Part shown: one piece after another, positions 52,792 to 60,536 of the stretch
Position numbering within the stretch: position 1 is the stretch's first letter
Layout: each line of letters begins with the position of its first letter
Assembly (NCBI GenBank): GCA_042093735.1
Contig: JBELEM010000005.1
Coordinates: 11,586 to 75,585, forward strand
Reading direction: 5' to 3'
DNA from: Hellea sp042093735
GTDB lineage: Bacteria > Pseudomonadota > Alphaproteobacteria > Caulobacterales > Maricaulaceae
Length of the DNA: 64,000 nt
The notes under the pieces: model-generated
The model's input: only the letters and a program-made list of their open reading frames with translations
Told to the model about the DNA's origin: nothing
Databases searched by the model: none
Program-made: the position numbers and the translations under genes

Positions 52792-53346
52792 TTAGTTCCG
52801 AAATGGAAACGAAAATGCTGCCAGCAATGCTTTGGCTTCTTTATCTGTTTTAGCTGTTGTCTGAACAACAATATCCATACCTCTAACTGAGTCTACTTGA
52901 TCATAATTAATTTCTGGGAATACGATATGCTCTTTTAAACCCATGGCATAATTTCCGTTACCATCAAAACTTTTACCATTTAGACCTCGGAAATCTCTAG
53001 TTCTAGGCAAAGCAATATTGATTAAACGGTCAATGAACTCATACATCTGATCGCGTCTCAGAGTAACTTTAGCACCAATGACCATGCCATCGCGCAACTT
53101 AAATCCAGCGATTGATTTCTTAGATTTTGTTGGCAGCGGCTTTTGACCCGCTATCAGCTCCAATTCAGCTATTGCAGCTTGAACTTTCTTTTTATCAGAA
53201 ACACCTTCTCCTAAACCCATGTTAAGAACAACCTTCTCAATTTTCGGTATTTGCATTTCATTTTTATAATTAAATTGCTTTTGCATTTCAGCGCGAATTT
53301 CATCGCGATATATTGCAGCAAGACGTGGTTCATACGGCTTAGCCAT
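52792..53346 (-). CDS. rplE: Ribosomal protein L5
   Basis: 5S rRNA-binding protein that forms an intersubunit bridge with S13. QIPKIEKVVLNMGLGEGV, AGQKPLPTKSKKSIAGFKLRDG and DRLINIALPRTRDFRGLNGKSFDGNGNYAMG are canonical. ATG 53346 overlaps the rplX stop by 8 bases, coupling the two genes; this gives 184 residues. Confidence 0.98.
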   Translation of the reverse strand: MAKPYEPRLAAIYRDEIRAEMQKQFNYKNEMQIPKIEKVVLNMGLGEGVSDKKKVQAAIAELELIAGQKPLPTKSKKSIAGFKLRDGMVIGAKVTLRRDQMYEFIDRLINIALPRTRDFRGLNGKSFDGNGNYAMGLKEHIVFPEINYDQVDSVRGMDIVVQTTAKTDKEAKALLAAFSFPFRN

Positions 53347-53659
53347 CGATGATCTCCCCGGATTTGATGGCCACACGGACCTTTTTACCATCTTTCAAAG
53401 ACTTAAATCCAACTCTTGTTGGCTCTCCATTTTTTGGGTCAAGCTGAGAAACATTTGATATATGAATGGGGGCCTCAAAAGTCTTTATACCTCCATCTGG
53501 ATCACCCTGACTTGGCTTTACATGGCGCTTAACAAGACGCACCCCTTTTACGAGAAGTCTACTTTCCTTCGGAAAAACTTTTAAAACCTCTCCCTTACTG
53601 CCCTTATCTTTACCTGCAATGACAACTACATGGTCGCCTTTTTTTATTTTAGCGGCCAT
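53339..53659 (-). CDS. rplX: Ribosomal protein L24
   Basis: Early-assembly 23S rRNA-binding protein with an N-terminal KOW motif, KKGDHVVVIAGKDKGSKGEVLKVFP. VKRHVKPSQGDPDGGIKTFEAPIHISNV completes the family pattern. 106 residues. It is 2 bp downstream of rplN and overlaps rplE by 8 bases. Confidence 0.98.
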   Translation of the reverse strand: MAAKIKKGDHVVVIAGKDKGSKGEVLKVFPKESRLLVKGVRLVKRHVKPSQGDPDGGIKTFEAPIHISNVSQLDPKNGEPTRVGFKSLKDGKKVRVAIKSGEIIDG

Positions 53660-53661
53660 GA

Positions 53662-54030
53662 CTACAGAACCTCGGGTGCTAGGGAAACAATTTTCATATG
53701 GTTCTTAGCACGCAATTCACGAGGAACTGGACCAAAAATACGTGTTCCAATTGGTTCACCATTAGTATTGATAATTACTGCTGCGTTTCCATCAAAACGA
53801 ATGACTGAACCATCACGTCTTTGAATATCTTTTCTAACTCGAACAACAACAGCCTTACGCACGTCGCCTTTCTTGACCTTACCTCGTGGAATGGCTTCTT
53901 TTACAGACACTACAATAGTATCTCCAACATGAGCATATCTTCTTTTAGAGCCGCCCAGTACCTTTATGCACTGAACGCGGCGGGCACCAGAGTTATCGGC
54001 GACGTCAAGATTTGATTGCATTTGAATCAT
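53662..54030 (-). CDS. rplN: Ribosomal protein L14
   Basis: Intersubunit-bridge protein of 122 residues. MIQMQSNLDVADNSGARRVQCIKVLGGS, VSVKEAIPRGKVKKGDVRKAVVVR and GPVPRELRAKNHMKIVSLAPEVL are canonical. It follows rpsQ after 45 bp in the usual order rpsQ-rplN-rplX. Confidence 0.99.
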   Translation of the reverse strand: MIQMQSNLDVADNSGARRVQCIKVLGGSKRRYAHVGDTIVVSVKEAIPRGKVKKGDVRKAVVVRVRKDIQRRDGSVIRFDGNAAVIINTNGEPIGTRIFGPVPRELRAKNHMKIVSLAPEVL

Positions 54031-54075
54031 GCGTTTGTCTCCTTTGTTAAGGGGCTGTACACCTGGGTAGAGTAA

Positions 54076-54306
54076 CTACTCAGCGTGAACCTCCCACCGC
54101 TTTAATTTACTTTTGGGCGAACACTCGATAATTCGAACTGAATCGCCGACTTTGTGGCTATTTTTTTCATCATGTGCGTGATATTTCTTAGTCCTACGGA
54201 TAGTCTTCTTAAGCAATGGATGCAAGAAAGACCTTTCAATTTTTACCACAACTGTTTTTTCACCTTTATCAGATACAACAGTTCCTTGGAGTATGCGTTT
54301 TGGCAT
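54076..54306 (-). CDS. rpsQ: Ribosomal protein S17
   Basis: OB-fold 16S rRNA-binding protein, 76 residues. MPKRILQGTVVSDKGEKTVVV and HDEKNSHKVGDSVRIIECSPKSKLKRW are canonical. It is 11 bp after rpmC. Confidence 0.98.
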   Translation of the reverse strand: MPKRILQGTVVSDKGEKTVVVKIERSFLHPLLKKTIRRTKKYHAHDEKNSHKVGDSVRIIECSPKSKLKRWEVHAE

Positions 54307-54317
54307 ATATACCTACC

Positions 54318-54518
54318 TTAAGTCTTTTTAGCTGATTTTTTTTCAGCCTGTATTGTTTTAACGCGCGCTATATTTCTGCGCACTGCACGCACACGAGCTG
54401 TTTTCTCTAATTGACCGGTTGCCTCTTGAAAGCGGAGGTTAAACTGCTCCTTCTTCAACTTAAGAAGCTCATCGCTGAGCTGGTCCTCGGTCATAGTTCT
54501 CACATCAATTGCCTTCAT
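54318..54518 (-). CDS. rpmC: Ribosomal protein L29
   Basis: Two-helix protein at the tunnel exit, a contact site for SRP and trigger factor. DQLSDELLKLKKEQFNLRFQEATGQLE and RAVRRNIARVKTIQAEK are canonical. ATG 54518 is used, since the preceding GTG codon is not needed. A Lys/Ala C-terminus (KKSAKKT) is present. 66 residues. Confidence 0.97.
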   Translation of the reverse strand: MKAIDVRTMTEDQLSDELLKLKKEQFNLRFQEATGQLEKTARVRAVRRNIARVKTIQAEKKSAKKT

Positions 54519-54527
54519 CACCTGCTC

Positions 54528-54944
54528 CTACTGTTCGCCAGGTCGTGTAACTATTTTACACTTTACTGGCAGCTTAGCGGCTCCAAGACGAAGAGCCTCT
54601 CTAGCTACCACATCAGATACACCATCAATCTCAAACATCACTCGTCCAGGCTTTACTTTACACGCCCAAAATTCAACGGAACCTTTACCCTTACCCATAC
54701 GTACTTCAGTAGGCTTTTTGGTAACAGGAACATCCGGAAATATTCTGATCCAAACTCGGCCTGCGCGCTTCATGTGACGAGTAATAGCTCTACGAGTGGC
54801 CTCGATTTGCCTAGCAGTTACACGCTCTGGCTCTAAAGCCTTAAGACCATAAGAACCAAAGTTTAATGCGGAACCACCCTTAGCCATACCTTTGATGCGG
54901 CCTTTGTGAGCTTTACGAAATTTAGTACGTTTTGGCTGTAACAT
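54528..54944 (-). CDS. rplP: Ribosomal protein L16
   Basis: Large-subunit protein next to the A-site tRNA. MLQPKRTKFRKAHKGRIKGMAKGG, ALEPERVTARQIEATRRAITRHMKRAG and RMGKGKGSVEFWACKVKPGRVMFEIDGV are canonical. 138 residues, 14 bp after rpsC and 9 bp before rpmC. Confidence 0.99.
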   Translation of the reverse strand: MLQPKRTKFRKAHKGRIKGMAKGGSALNFGSYGLKALEPERVTARQIEATRRAITRHMKRAGRVWIRIFPDVPVTKKPTEVRMGKGKGSVEFWACKVKPGRVMFEIDGVSDVVAREALRLGAAKLPVKCKIVTRPGEQ

Positions 54945-54958
54945 TGCTCAAAACCCCT

Positions 54959-55693
54959 TTAATTAGTTCTTGCCGGGCGACGGTCACGGCCGCCACGGTC
55001 ATTGTTTCCGCGTGATCTAGTATCACCCTGGTCGTTCATTCGTTTATCGTGAGCATAAGGATCATGCTCGAGTATTTCACCTTTATTAATCCAAACCTTG
55101 ATACCGATTATTCCCATAGCAGTCATGGCACTGGCAACGCCATAATCAATGTCCGCACGCATAGTATGGAGAGGAACAGATCCCTCTTGATACTGCTCAA
55201 TTCGAGCAATTTCTGCACCGCCAAGACGACCACCAAGTTTAATTTTACATCCCTTAGCACCCATTCTCATGGCACTCTGAAGTGATCTTTTCATAGCCCT
55301 ACGAAATGAAACCCTGCGCTCTAACTGCTGAGCAATGCCGTCTGCTACTAGGTTGGCATCAACTTCAGGCTTACGAACTTCTACCAGATTTATAAACACT
55401 TCGCCATCTACCATTGATGCCACCCGCTTTCTTAACACCTCAATGTCTGCTCCTTTTTTACCAATAACAACACCTGGACGAGCAGTATATATGGTTACGC
55501 GACATGTTTTGTGAGGACGCTCAATGATAATACGAGCAACGGAAGCAGCCTTAAGTTCGGCAGTCAAAAAGGCACGAATAGCAAGATCTTGATGAAGCAA
55601 GTCACCGTATTCAGACGTATTAGCATACCATCTGGATTCCCATGTTCGGTTGATACCGAGACGCAAACCAATTGGATTAATCTTCTGTCCCAT
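54959..55693 (-). CDS. rpsC: Ribosomal protein S3
   Basis: Small-subunit protein lining the mRNA entry tunnel. MGQKINPIGLRLGINRTWESRWYA opens the protein, the KH domain includes ARPGVVIGKKGADIEVLRKRV, and the C-terminal domain has GCKIKLGGRLGGAEIAR. A low-complexity Asp/Arg/Gly-rich C-terminus (DTRSRGNNDRGGRDRRPARTN) extends the protein to 244 residues. Its ATG overlaps the rplV stop as TAATG. Confidence 0.98.
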   Translation of the reverse strand: MGQKINPIGLRLGINRTWESRWYANTSEYGDLLHQDLAIRAFLTAELKAASVARIIIERPHKTCRVTIYTARPGVVIGKKGADIEVLRKRVASMVDGEVFINLVEVRKPEVDANLVADGIAQQLERRVSFRRAMKRSLQSAMRMGAKGCKIKLGGRLGGAEIARIEQYQEGSVPLHTMRADIDYGVASAMTAMGIIGIKVWINKGEILEHDPYAHDKRMNDQGDTRSRGNNDRGGRDRRPARTN

Positions 55694-56097
55694 TATGCTG
55701 CCTCACTATTATTTTCAGCTGATACTTCTTCGACTTCCCGGACGACAATGGTCAGTTCAGAAAAAGGCTTTAAAATTTTAGCACCGCGTCCACGTGCTCG
55801 AGCACGAAAACGCTTCATCACTAAATTCTTTCCTACATATGCCTCTGAAACAATAAGACTATCAATATCTAAACCGTGATTATTTTCAGCATTTGCAATA
55901 GCGGATTGGAGCACTTTTTTTACCTCACCAGAGATGCGCTTGTGTGAGAATTCGAGGTCCGCTAAAGCAGTCTCTACCTTTTTACCGCGAATTAACTGAG
56001 CAACAAGATTTAGTTTTTGCGGACTAATGCGTATCATACGTAATTTAGCCCTGGCTTCATTGTCTGCAACGCGACGTGGATTTTTTAATTTTGACAT
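55693..56097 (-). CDS. rplV: Ribosomal protein L22
   Basis: Tunnel-wall protein whose beta-hairpin reaches the constriction; here the hairpin is VMKRFRARARGRGAKILKPFSELTIVV. KLRMIRISPQKLNLVAQLIRGKKVE is the canonical N-terminal region. A short acidic C-terminal tail (VEEVSAENNSEAA) follows. 134 residues. Confidence 0.98.
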   Translation of the reverse strand: MSKLKNPRRVADNEARAKLRMIRISPQKLNLVAQLIRGKKVETALADLEFSHKRISGEVKKVLQSAIANAENNHGLDIDSLIVSEAYVGKNLVMKRFRARARGRGAKILKPFSELTIVVREVEEVSAENNSEAA

Positions 56098-56099
56098 TA

Positions 56100-56378
56100 C
56101 TACTTCCGCTTTGCTTTTTTATCAACACCATGGCCATAATAAGTACGTGTTGGAGAAAATTCACCGAACTTATGACCGACCATATCTTCATTTACAATTA
56201 CAGGTATAAATTTCTGACCGTTATGGACTTGGAATGTAAGTCCCACAAAGCCTGGCATGATAGTTGAACGGCGAGACCAAGTCTTAATGGGCTTATGTCT
56301 ACCTTCAGCCTTAGCCGTTTCTGCTTTTTTTAATAGATATCCGTCAACAAACGGACCTTTCCATACTGAACGTGGCAT
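56100..56378 (-). CDS. rpsS: Ribosomal protein S19
   Basis: Head protein of 92 residues that contacts S13 and the A-site finger. MPRSVWKGPFVDGYLLKKAE, IKTWSRRSTIMPGFVGLTFQVHNG and MVGHKFGEFSPTRTYYGHG are canonical. 2 bp before rplV and 12 bp after rplB. Confidence 0.99.
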   Translation of the reverse strand: MPRSVWKGPFVDGYLLKKAETAKAEGRHKPIKTWSRRSTIMPGFVGLTFQVHNGQKFIPVIVNEDMVGHKFGEFSPTRTYYGHGVDKKAKRK

Positions 56379-56390
56379 ACTCTACGCTCC

Positions 56391-57227
56391 CTAACGTTTC
56401 TTCTTCGCATGACGCGAACGTATAATAAATTTATCAGTCGCTTTATTAGAGCGAGTACGAGCACCTTTTGTAGGCTTACCCCAAGGTGTCACAGGATGCC
56501 TACCACCGGAAGTTCTACCCTCACCGCCTCCGTGTGGATGATCTACAGGATTCATAGCAACACCACGAACCTGAGGCCTTTTTCCAAGCCAGCGCTTTCG
56601 TCCTGCTTTACCTAAATTGATATTCATGTGGTCAGGGTTTGACACTGCACCTACCGTACCGAGGCAGGTTTGATGAACCATACGCATCTCACCAGACTTG
56701 AGTCTGACCTGCGCGTAACCTTCAGACCTACCAACTAATTGAGCATATGTACCAGCAGACCTAGCTATCTGACCACCTTTTCCTGGTTTGAGCTCTATAT
56801 TATGTATAATTGTACCTACTGGCATCGAACGAAGAGGCATTGAGTTCCCAGGTTTAACGTCAGCTTTATCAGAAGAAATCACTGTGTCTCCAGGAGCTAG
56901 CCGTTGTGGAGCAAGGATATAAGCCTTTTCACCGTCCTTATATTGTATCAAAGCGATATATGATGTCCTGTTTGGATCGTACTCAATACGTAAAACAGTT
57001 GCAGCCATATCTTTTTTTGATCTTTTGAAATCTACCATACGGTATAAACGTTTATGACCGCCACCCTGACGGCGCATCGTTATTCTGCCTGTGTTGTTTC
57101 GGCCACCTTTTTTTGATAGACCTTCTGTCAGTGACTTCTCCGGACGACCCTTGTGAAGATCAGAACGGTCAACCTGTACAAGATTTCTTCTTGAAGGACT
57201 AGTCGGATTAAATGTCTTAAGAGCCAT
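56391..57227 (-). CDS. rplB: Ribosomal protein L2
   Basis: Primary 23S rRNA-binding protein needed for peptidyl-transferase assembly. TEGLSKKGGRNNTGRITMRRQGGGHK, the central IEYDPNRTSYIALIQY block and VRGVAMNPVDHPHGGGEGRTSGGRHP (with the functionally important His) are present. 278 residues, typical. Confidence 0.99.
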   Translation of the reverse strand: MALKTFNPTSPSRRNLVQVDRSDLHKGRPEKSLTEGLSKKGGRNNTGRITMRRQGGGHKRLYRMVDFKRSKKDMAATVLRIEYDPNRTSYIALIQYKDGEKAYILAPQRLAPGDTVISSDKADVKPGNSMPLRSMPVGTIIHNIELKPGKGGQIARSAGTYAQLVGRSEGYAQVRLKSGEMRMVHQTCLGTVGAVSNPDHMNINLGKAGRKRWLGKRPQVRGVAMNPVDHPHGGGEGRTSGGRHPVTPWGKPTKGARTRSNKATDKFIIRSRHAKKKR

Positions 57228-57236
57228 GTTTCTTCC

Positions 57237-57533
57237 CTATAGTCCGGTTGCAATGTCTATGCTGTCGCCATCTTTTAAAGTGACTATTGCTTTTTTAATA
57301 TCTTTTCTTCGACCAGGAATTCCTCTGAAACGCTTGGTCTTTCCTTTTAAACGTAGAGTATTAACAGCGGTTACAGACACCTTGAATAGCTGCTCTACGG
57401 CTTCTTTTATTTCTGGCTTACTGGCAGAAACAGGAACTTCGAATACGACTTGGTTATTTTCTGCTACAATAGTCGTTTTCTCGGTTATGATTGGAGAAAG
57501 GACGCTATCATAGTGTCGGGCTGCTATACTCAT
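57237..57533 (-). CDS. rplW: Ribosomal protein L23
   Basis: Tunnel-exit protein that docks trigger factor and SRP. YDSVLSPIITEKTTIVAENNQVVFEV and the Arg/Gly/Lys loop KGKTKRFRGIPGRRKDIKKAIVTL are canonical. 98 residues. Its ATG overlaps the rplD stop by 4 bases. Confidence 0.98.
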   Translation of the reverse strand: MSIAARHYDSVLSPIITEKTTIVAENNQVVFEVPVSASKPEIKEAVEQLFKVSVTAVNTLRLKGKTKRFRGIPGRRKDIKKAIVTLKDGDSIDIATGL

Positions 57534-58150
57534 TTTAATCGAGCCTCCAGATCTAGTACCGCTTGTTTGGTTAAAACCAAAGTGTGACGCTTTAGAATAT
57601 CATACACATTAGCTCCCTGACTGGGAAGTACATCTAAATTAGGAATGTTCTTGGCTGCTTTTGCAAAGTTCTCCTCTACTAACGATCCACTAACCACCAA
57701 ACAGTTTGTTATACCCAATCCAGTTAACTGCTTACGTAAATCAGATGTTTTAGGTGACTTCACCGATGCATCGTCGATAATTACAAGCTCCTTGGCTGTC
57801 GCCTTAGCTGACAATGCATGACGAAGGGCCATTGATCTCACTTTCTTAGGCAAATCAAATGCATGTGATCTAGAACGAGGACCGTGAGCCTTGGCACCAC
57901 CACGAAACTGAGAAACTGATCCATTACCATGACGCGCTGTGCCGCCGCCCTTTTGACGACCAATTCTTTTGGTTGTCTTGGAAACATCACCTCTTTCTTG
58001 AACTTGATGAGTACCAGATTGACGCTTTGCTAACTGGTACCTCACCATTCTATGCAAAATATCTTTCCTAGGGTCCTGACCAAATATATCTTTACTTAGA
58101 TCTAATGATCCTGATTTTTTTCCGTCAAGTGTTTGAACATCAATTTTCAT
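57530..58150 (-). CDS. rplD: Ribosomal protein L4
   Basis: Tunnel-constriction protein and, in E. coli, feedback regulator of the S10 operon. The long loop RIGRQKGGGTARHGNGSVSQFRGGAKAHGP and MALRHALSAKATAKELVIIDD are present. 206 residues. It is 2 bp after rplC. Confidence 0.98.
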   Translation of the reverse strand: MKIDVQTLDGKKSGSLDLSKDIFGQDPRKDILHRMVRYQLAKRQSGTHQVQERGDVSKTTKRIGRQKGGGTARHGNGSVSQFRGGAKAHGPRSRSHAFDLPKKVRSMALRHALSAKATAKELVIIDDASVKSPKTSDLRKQLTGLGITNCLVVSGSLVEENFAKAAKNIPNLDVLPSQGANVYDILKRHTLVLTKQAVLDLEARLK

Positions 58151-58152
58151 GA

Positions 58153-58902
58153 TTATACATCCTCACCTGATTTTGTTTTTTCTTCAGGCTCATCTATAAT
58201 AGCCTCAACTTTAACTGGGTCTTTAGAAACACTAAAACTACCAGGTAATGGTAAATCTGTAACTTTTGAACCCTTAACGGCGTCACGTATTTCAATCCAA
58301 GCACCTTTGGATCCTGGTGTGGCACCCTTTATTAGAACCAATCCTTGATCAGCATCGACACGTGCAATCTCTAAGTTTTGAACAGTACGTCTTACAGCGC
58401 CCATGTGCCCTGCCATCTTTTTTCCCTTGAAGACCTTTCCTGGGTCTTGGCACTGACCAGTTGAACCATGAGATCTGTGCGAGATAGAAACACCATGAGT
58501 AGCTCTTAAGCCACCAAAATTATGACGCTTCATTGCTCCAGCAAATCCTTTGCCAACCGTAATGCCTGAGGCATCAACTTTTTGCCCGGGCACAAAGTGG
58601 TCAGCAAGCATGTCAGCTCCGACCTCAATTAACTTATCAGCCTCAACACGAAATTCAATAAGCTTCTTTTTTGGAGCTACGGCTGCTTTAGCAAACCGTT
58701 CACGCTCTGCCTTCGAAACACGATTGACTTTTGCATCACCCGAACCAAGTTGGACAGCAGTATAACCATCCCTTTCTTGAGTTTTATGTGCCACCACTTG
58801 GCAGCCCTCTAAAGATAAGACTGTTACAGGGATATGATTACCTGCCTCATCGTAAACCTGAGTCATACCAAGTTTTTTAGCTAATAAACCTGAACGCAAC
58901 AT
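58153..58902 (-). CDS. rplC: Ribosomal protein L3
   Basis: Early-assembly 23S rRNA-binding protein whose loop reaches the peptidyl-transferase centre. LRSGLLAKKLGMTQVYDEAGNHIPVTVL, GKGFAGAMKRHNFGGLRATHGVSISHRSHGSTGQCQDPGKVFKGKKMAGHMG are canonical and contain the glutamine (GQCQDPG) methylated by PrmB in other bacteria. An acidic C-terminal tail (DEPEEKTKSGEDV) extends it to 249 residues. Confidence 0.98.
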   Translation of the reverse strand: MLRSGLLAKKLGMTQVYDEAGNHIPVTVLSLEGCQVVAHKTQERDGYTAVQLGSGDAKVNRVSKAERERFAKAAVAPKKKLIEFRVEADKLIEVGADMLADHFVPGQKVDASGITVGKGFAGAMKRHNFGGLRATHGVSISHRSHGSTGQCQDPGKVFKGKKMAGHMGAVRRTVQNLEIARVDADQGLVLIKGATPGSKGAWIEIRDAVKGSKVTDLPLPGSFSVSKDPVKVEAIIDEPEEKTKSGEDV

Positions 58903-58904
58903 AA

Positions 58905-59219
58905 TTACGCCCCCAACTTAATTTCAACGTCAACACCTGCAGCAAGGTCAAGCTTCATTAAAGCATCGACTGTCTGCGGTGTAGGATCAACAATATCAAG
59001 CATTCGCTTGTGAGTTCTAATCTCGAACTGCTCTCGAGACTTCTTGTTAACATGAGGGGAACGGTTAACAGTAAATCGTTCTATCCGTGTAGGCAAAGGA
59101 ATAGGCCCCCTAACAGTTGCCCCTGTACGTTTAGCTGTACTTACAATCTCTTTAGTAGAGGTGTCTAAGATGCGGTGGTCGAATGCTTTCAACCGAATGC
59201 GAATGTTTTGACGATCCAT
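58905..59219 (-). CDS. rpsJ: Ribosomal protein S10
   Basis: Head protein and, as NusE, part of transcription antitermination complexes with NusB. MDRQNIRIRLKAFDHRILD, PLPTRIERFTVNRSPHVNKKSREQFEIRTHKR are canonical. 104 residues. First gene of the S10 operon. The 67-bp space to tuf contains a terminator hairpin and tandem TTTCTAACG-like 9-mers, with no clear promoter. Confidence 0.98.
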   Translation of the reverse strand: MDRQNIRIRLKAFDHRILDTSTKEIVSTAKRTGATVRGPIPLPTRIERFTVNRSPHVNKKSREQFEIRTHKRMLDIVDPTPQTVDALMKLDLAAGVDVEIKLGA

Positions 59220-59252
59220 AGTGGAAACCCGTTTCTAACGCTTTCTAACAAT

Positions 59253-59276
59253 AAAAAAGGGCCCAAATAGAACCCT
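59253..59276 (-). terminator. Rho-independent terminator or attenuator between tuf and rpsJ
   Basis: On the minus strand AAGGGTTC pairs with GGGCCCTT (8 bp including two G-T) around TATTT, followed by six T. It lies 10 bp after the tuf stop and ends about 33 bp before the rpsJ start, so partial read-through could set the ratio of EF-Tu to downstream ribosomal proteins. Confidence 0.8.
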
Positions 59277-59286
59277 TCACCCTTAA

Positions 59287-60462
59287 TTACTCAATAATTT
59301 TACCAACAACGCCGGCACCTACAGTACGACCACCTTCACGGATAGCAAAGCGAAGCTTCTCTTCCATGGCGATTGGTACAATGAGCTCAACGTTAATATT
59401 TACATTATCACCCGGCATAACCATCTCTGTACCAGCGTCCAATGTCACAACGCCCGTAACATCTGTTGTACGGAAGTAGAACTGTGGACGATAGTTATTA
59501 AAGAATGGCGTATGACGACCACCTTCATCCTTAGTCAGGATGTAAGCTTCACCAACGAACTTCTTGTGAGGCGTAACTGAACCAGGCTTACAAAGAACTT
59601 GGCCGCGCTCAACTTTTTCACGATCGATACCACGTATAAGAGCACCGATGTTGTCACCTGCCTCACCACGATCAAGTAGCTTGCGGAACATTTCAACACC
59701 CGTACATGTTGTTTTTTGCGTATCCTTGATACCGACAATCTCGATTTCATCACCAACATTAACCGCTCCGCGCTCAACACGACCGGTCACAACAGTGCCG
59801 CGACCAGAGATAGAGAATACATCCTCAATAGGAAGAAGGAACGGCTCATCAATCGCACGAGGTGGCTGTGGGATATACTCATCAACCGCAGCCATAAGTT
59901 TTTTGATAGACTCTTCACCAATTTCAGGGTTTTTACCCTCCATCGCAGCAAGAGCTGAACCTGCAATCACAGGAATATCATCACCAGGGAAATCATACGA
60001 GCTTAGAAGTTCACGTATTTCCATCTCAACAAGCTCCAAAAGCTCATCATCGTCAACTTGGTCAACTTTGTTCATGTAAACAACTAGAGCAGGAACACCA
60101 ACTTGACGCGCAAGTAAAATGTGCTCACGTGTCTGAGGCATTGGGCCATCCGCAGCATTAACAACCAAGATGCCGCCATCCATCTGGGCAGCACCCGTAA
60201 TCATATTCTTGACGTAGTCAGCGTGCCCAGGACAATCAACGTGAGCATAGTGACGATTTTCCGTCTCATACTCAACGTGTGCTGTTGAAATCGTTATACC
60301 ACGAGCCTTTTCTTCAGGAGCACCATCGATCTGATCATATGCCTGGAAATCACCAAAATATTTAGTGATAGCTGCAGTCAGCGTCGTTTTACCATGATCA
60401 ACGTGACCAATCGTGCCTATGTTCGCATGGGGCTTGTTGCGTTCGAACTTTTCTTTTGCCAT
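59287..60462 (-). CDS. tuf: Elongation factor Tu
   Basis: GTPase delivering aminoacyl-tRNA to the ribosome. G1 GHVDHGKTTL, G3 DCPGHADYV, G4 NKVDQ and the effector RGITI are intact, as are the domain 2/3 blocks GRGTVVTGRVERG and LRFAIREGGRTVGAGVV. 391 residues, slightly shorter than E. coli as is usual for the class. Only one copy is seen in the window. Confidence 0.99.
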   Translation of the reverse strand: MAKEKFERNKPHANIGTIGHVDHGKTTLTAAITKYFGDFQAYDQIDGAPEEKARGITISTAHVEYETENRHYAHVDCPGHADYVKNMITGAAQMDGGILVVNAADGPMPQTREHILLARQVGVPALVVYMNKVDQVDDDELLELVEMEIRELLSSYDFPGDDIPVIAGSALAAMEGKNPEIGEESIKKLMAAVDEYIPQPPRAIDEPFLLPIEDVFSISGRGTVVTGRVERGAVNVGDEIEIVGIKDTQKTTCTGVEMFRKLLDRGEAGDNIGALIRGIDREKVERGQVLCKPGSVTPHKKFVGEAYILTKDEGGRHTPFFNNYRPQFYFRTTDVTGVVTLDAGTEMVMPGDNVNINVELIVPIAMEEKLRFAIREGGRTVGAGVVGKIIE

Positions 60463-60511
60463 TTTAATTCTCCGTGCTTTCTATGGGAGTTGTTTCATTT
60501 TATATAATTAA

Positions 60512-60536
60512 GGTGCATACCCGTAAGCTATGCACC
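60512..60536 (-). repeat. Hairpin spanning the fusA stop codon
   Basis: GGTGCATA and TATGCACC form a perfect 8-bp inverted repeat around a 9-base loop. The fusA TAG lies at the stem-loop boundary (60528-60530). Downstream sequence is TTAATTATAT, too poor in T for a strong terminator, so an RNA-processing or attenuation role between fusA and tuf is more likely. Confidence 0.55.

Noticed and set aside
55511..55879. Plus-strand frame of about 120 codons over rpsC/rplV, and similar long antisense frames in mreB, rpoA, tuf and uvrD
   Set aside because: These mirror the codon pattern of the highly conserved genes on the other strand, lack ribosome sites and show no domain features.
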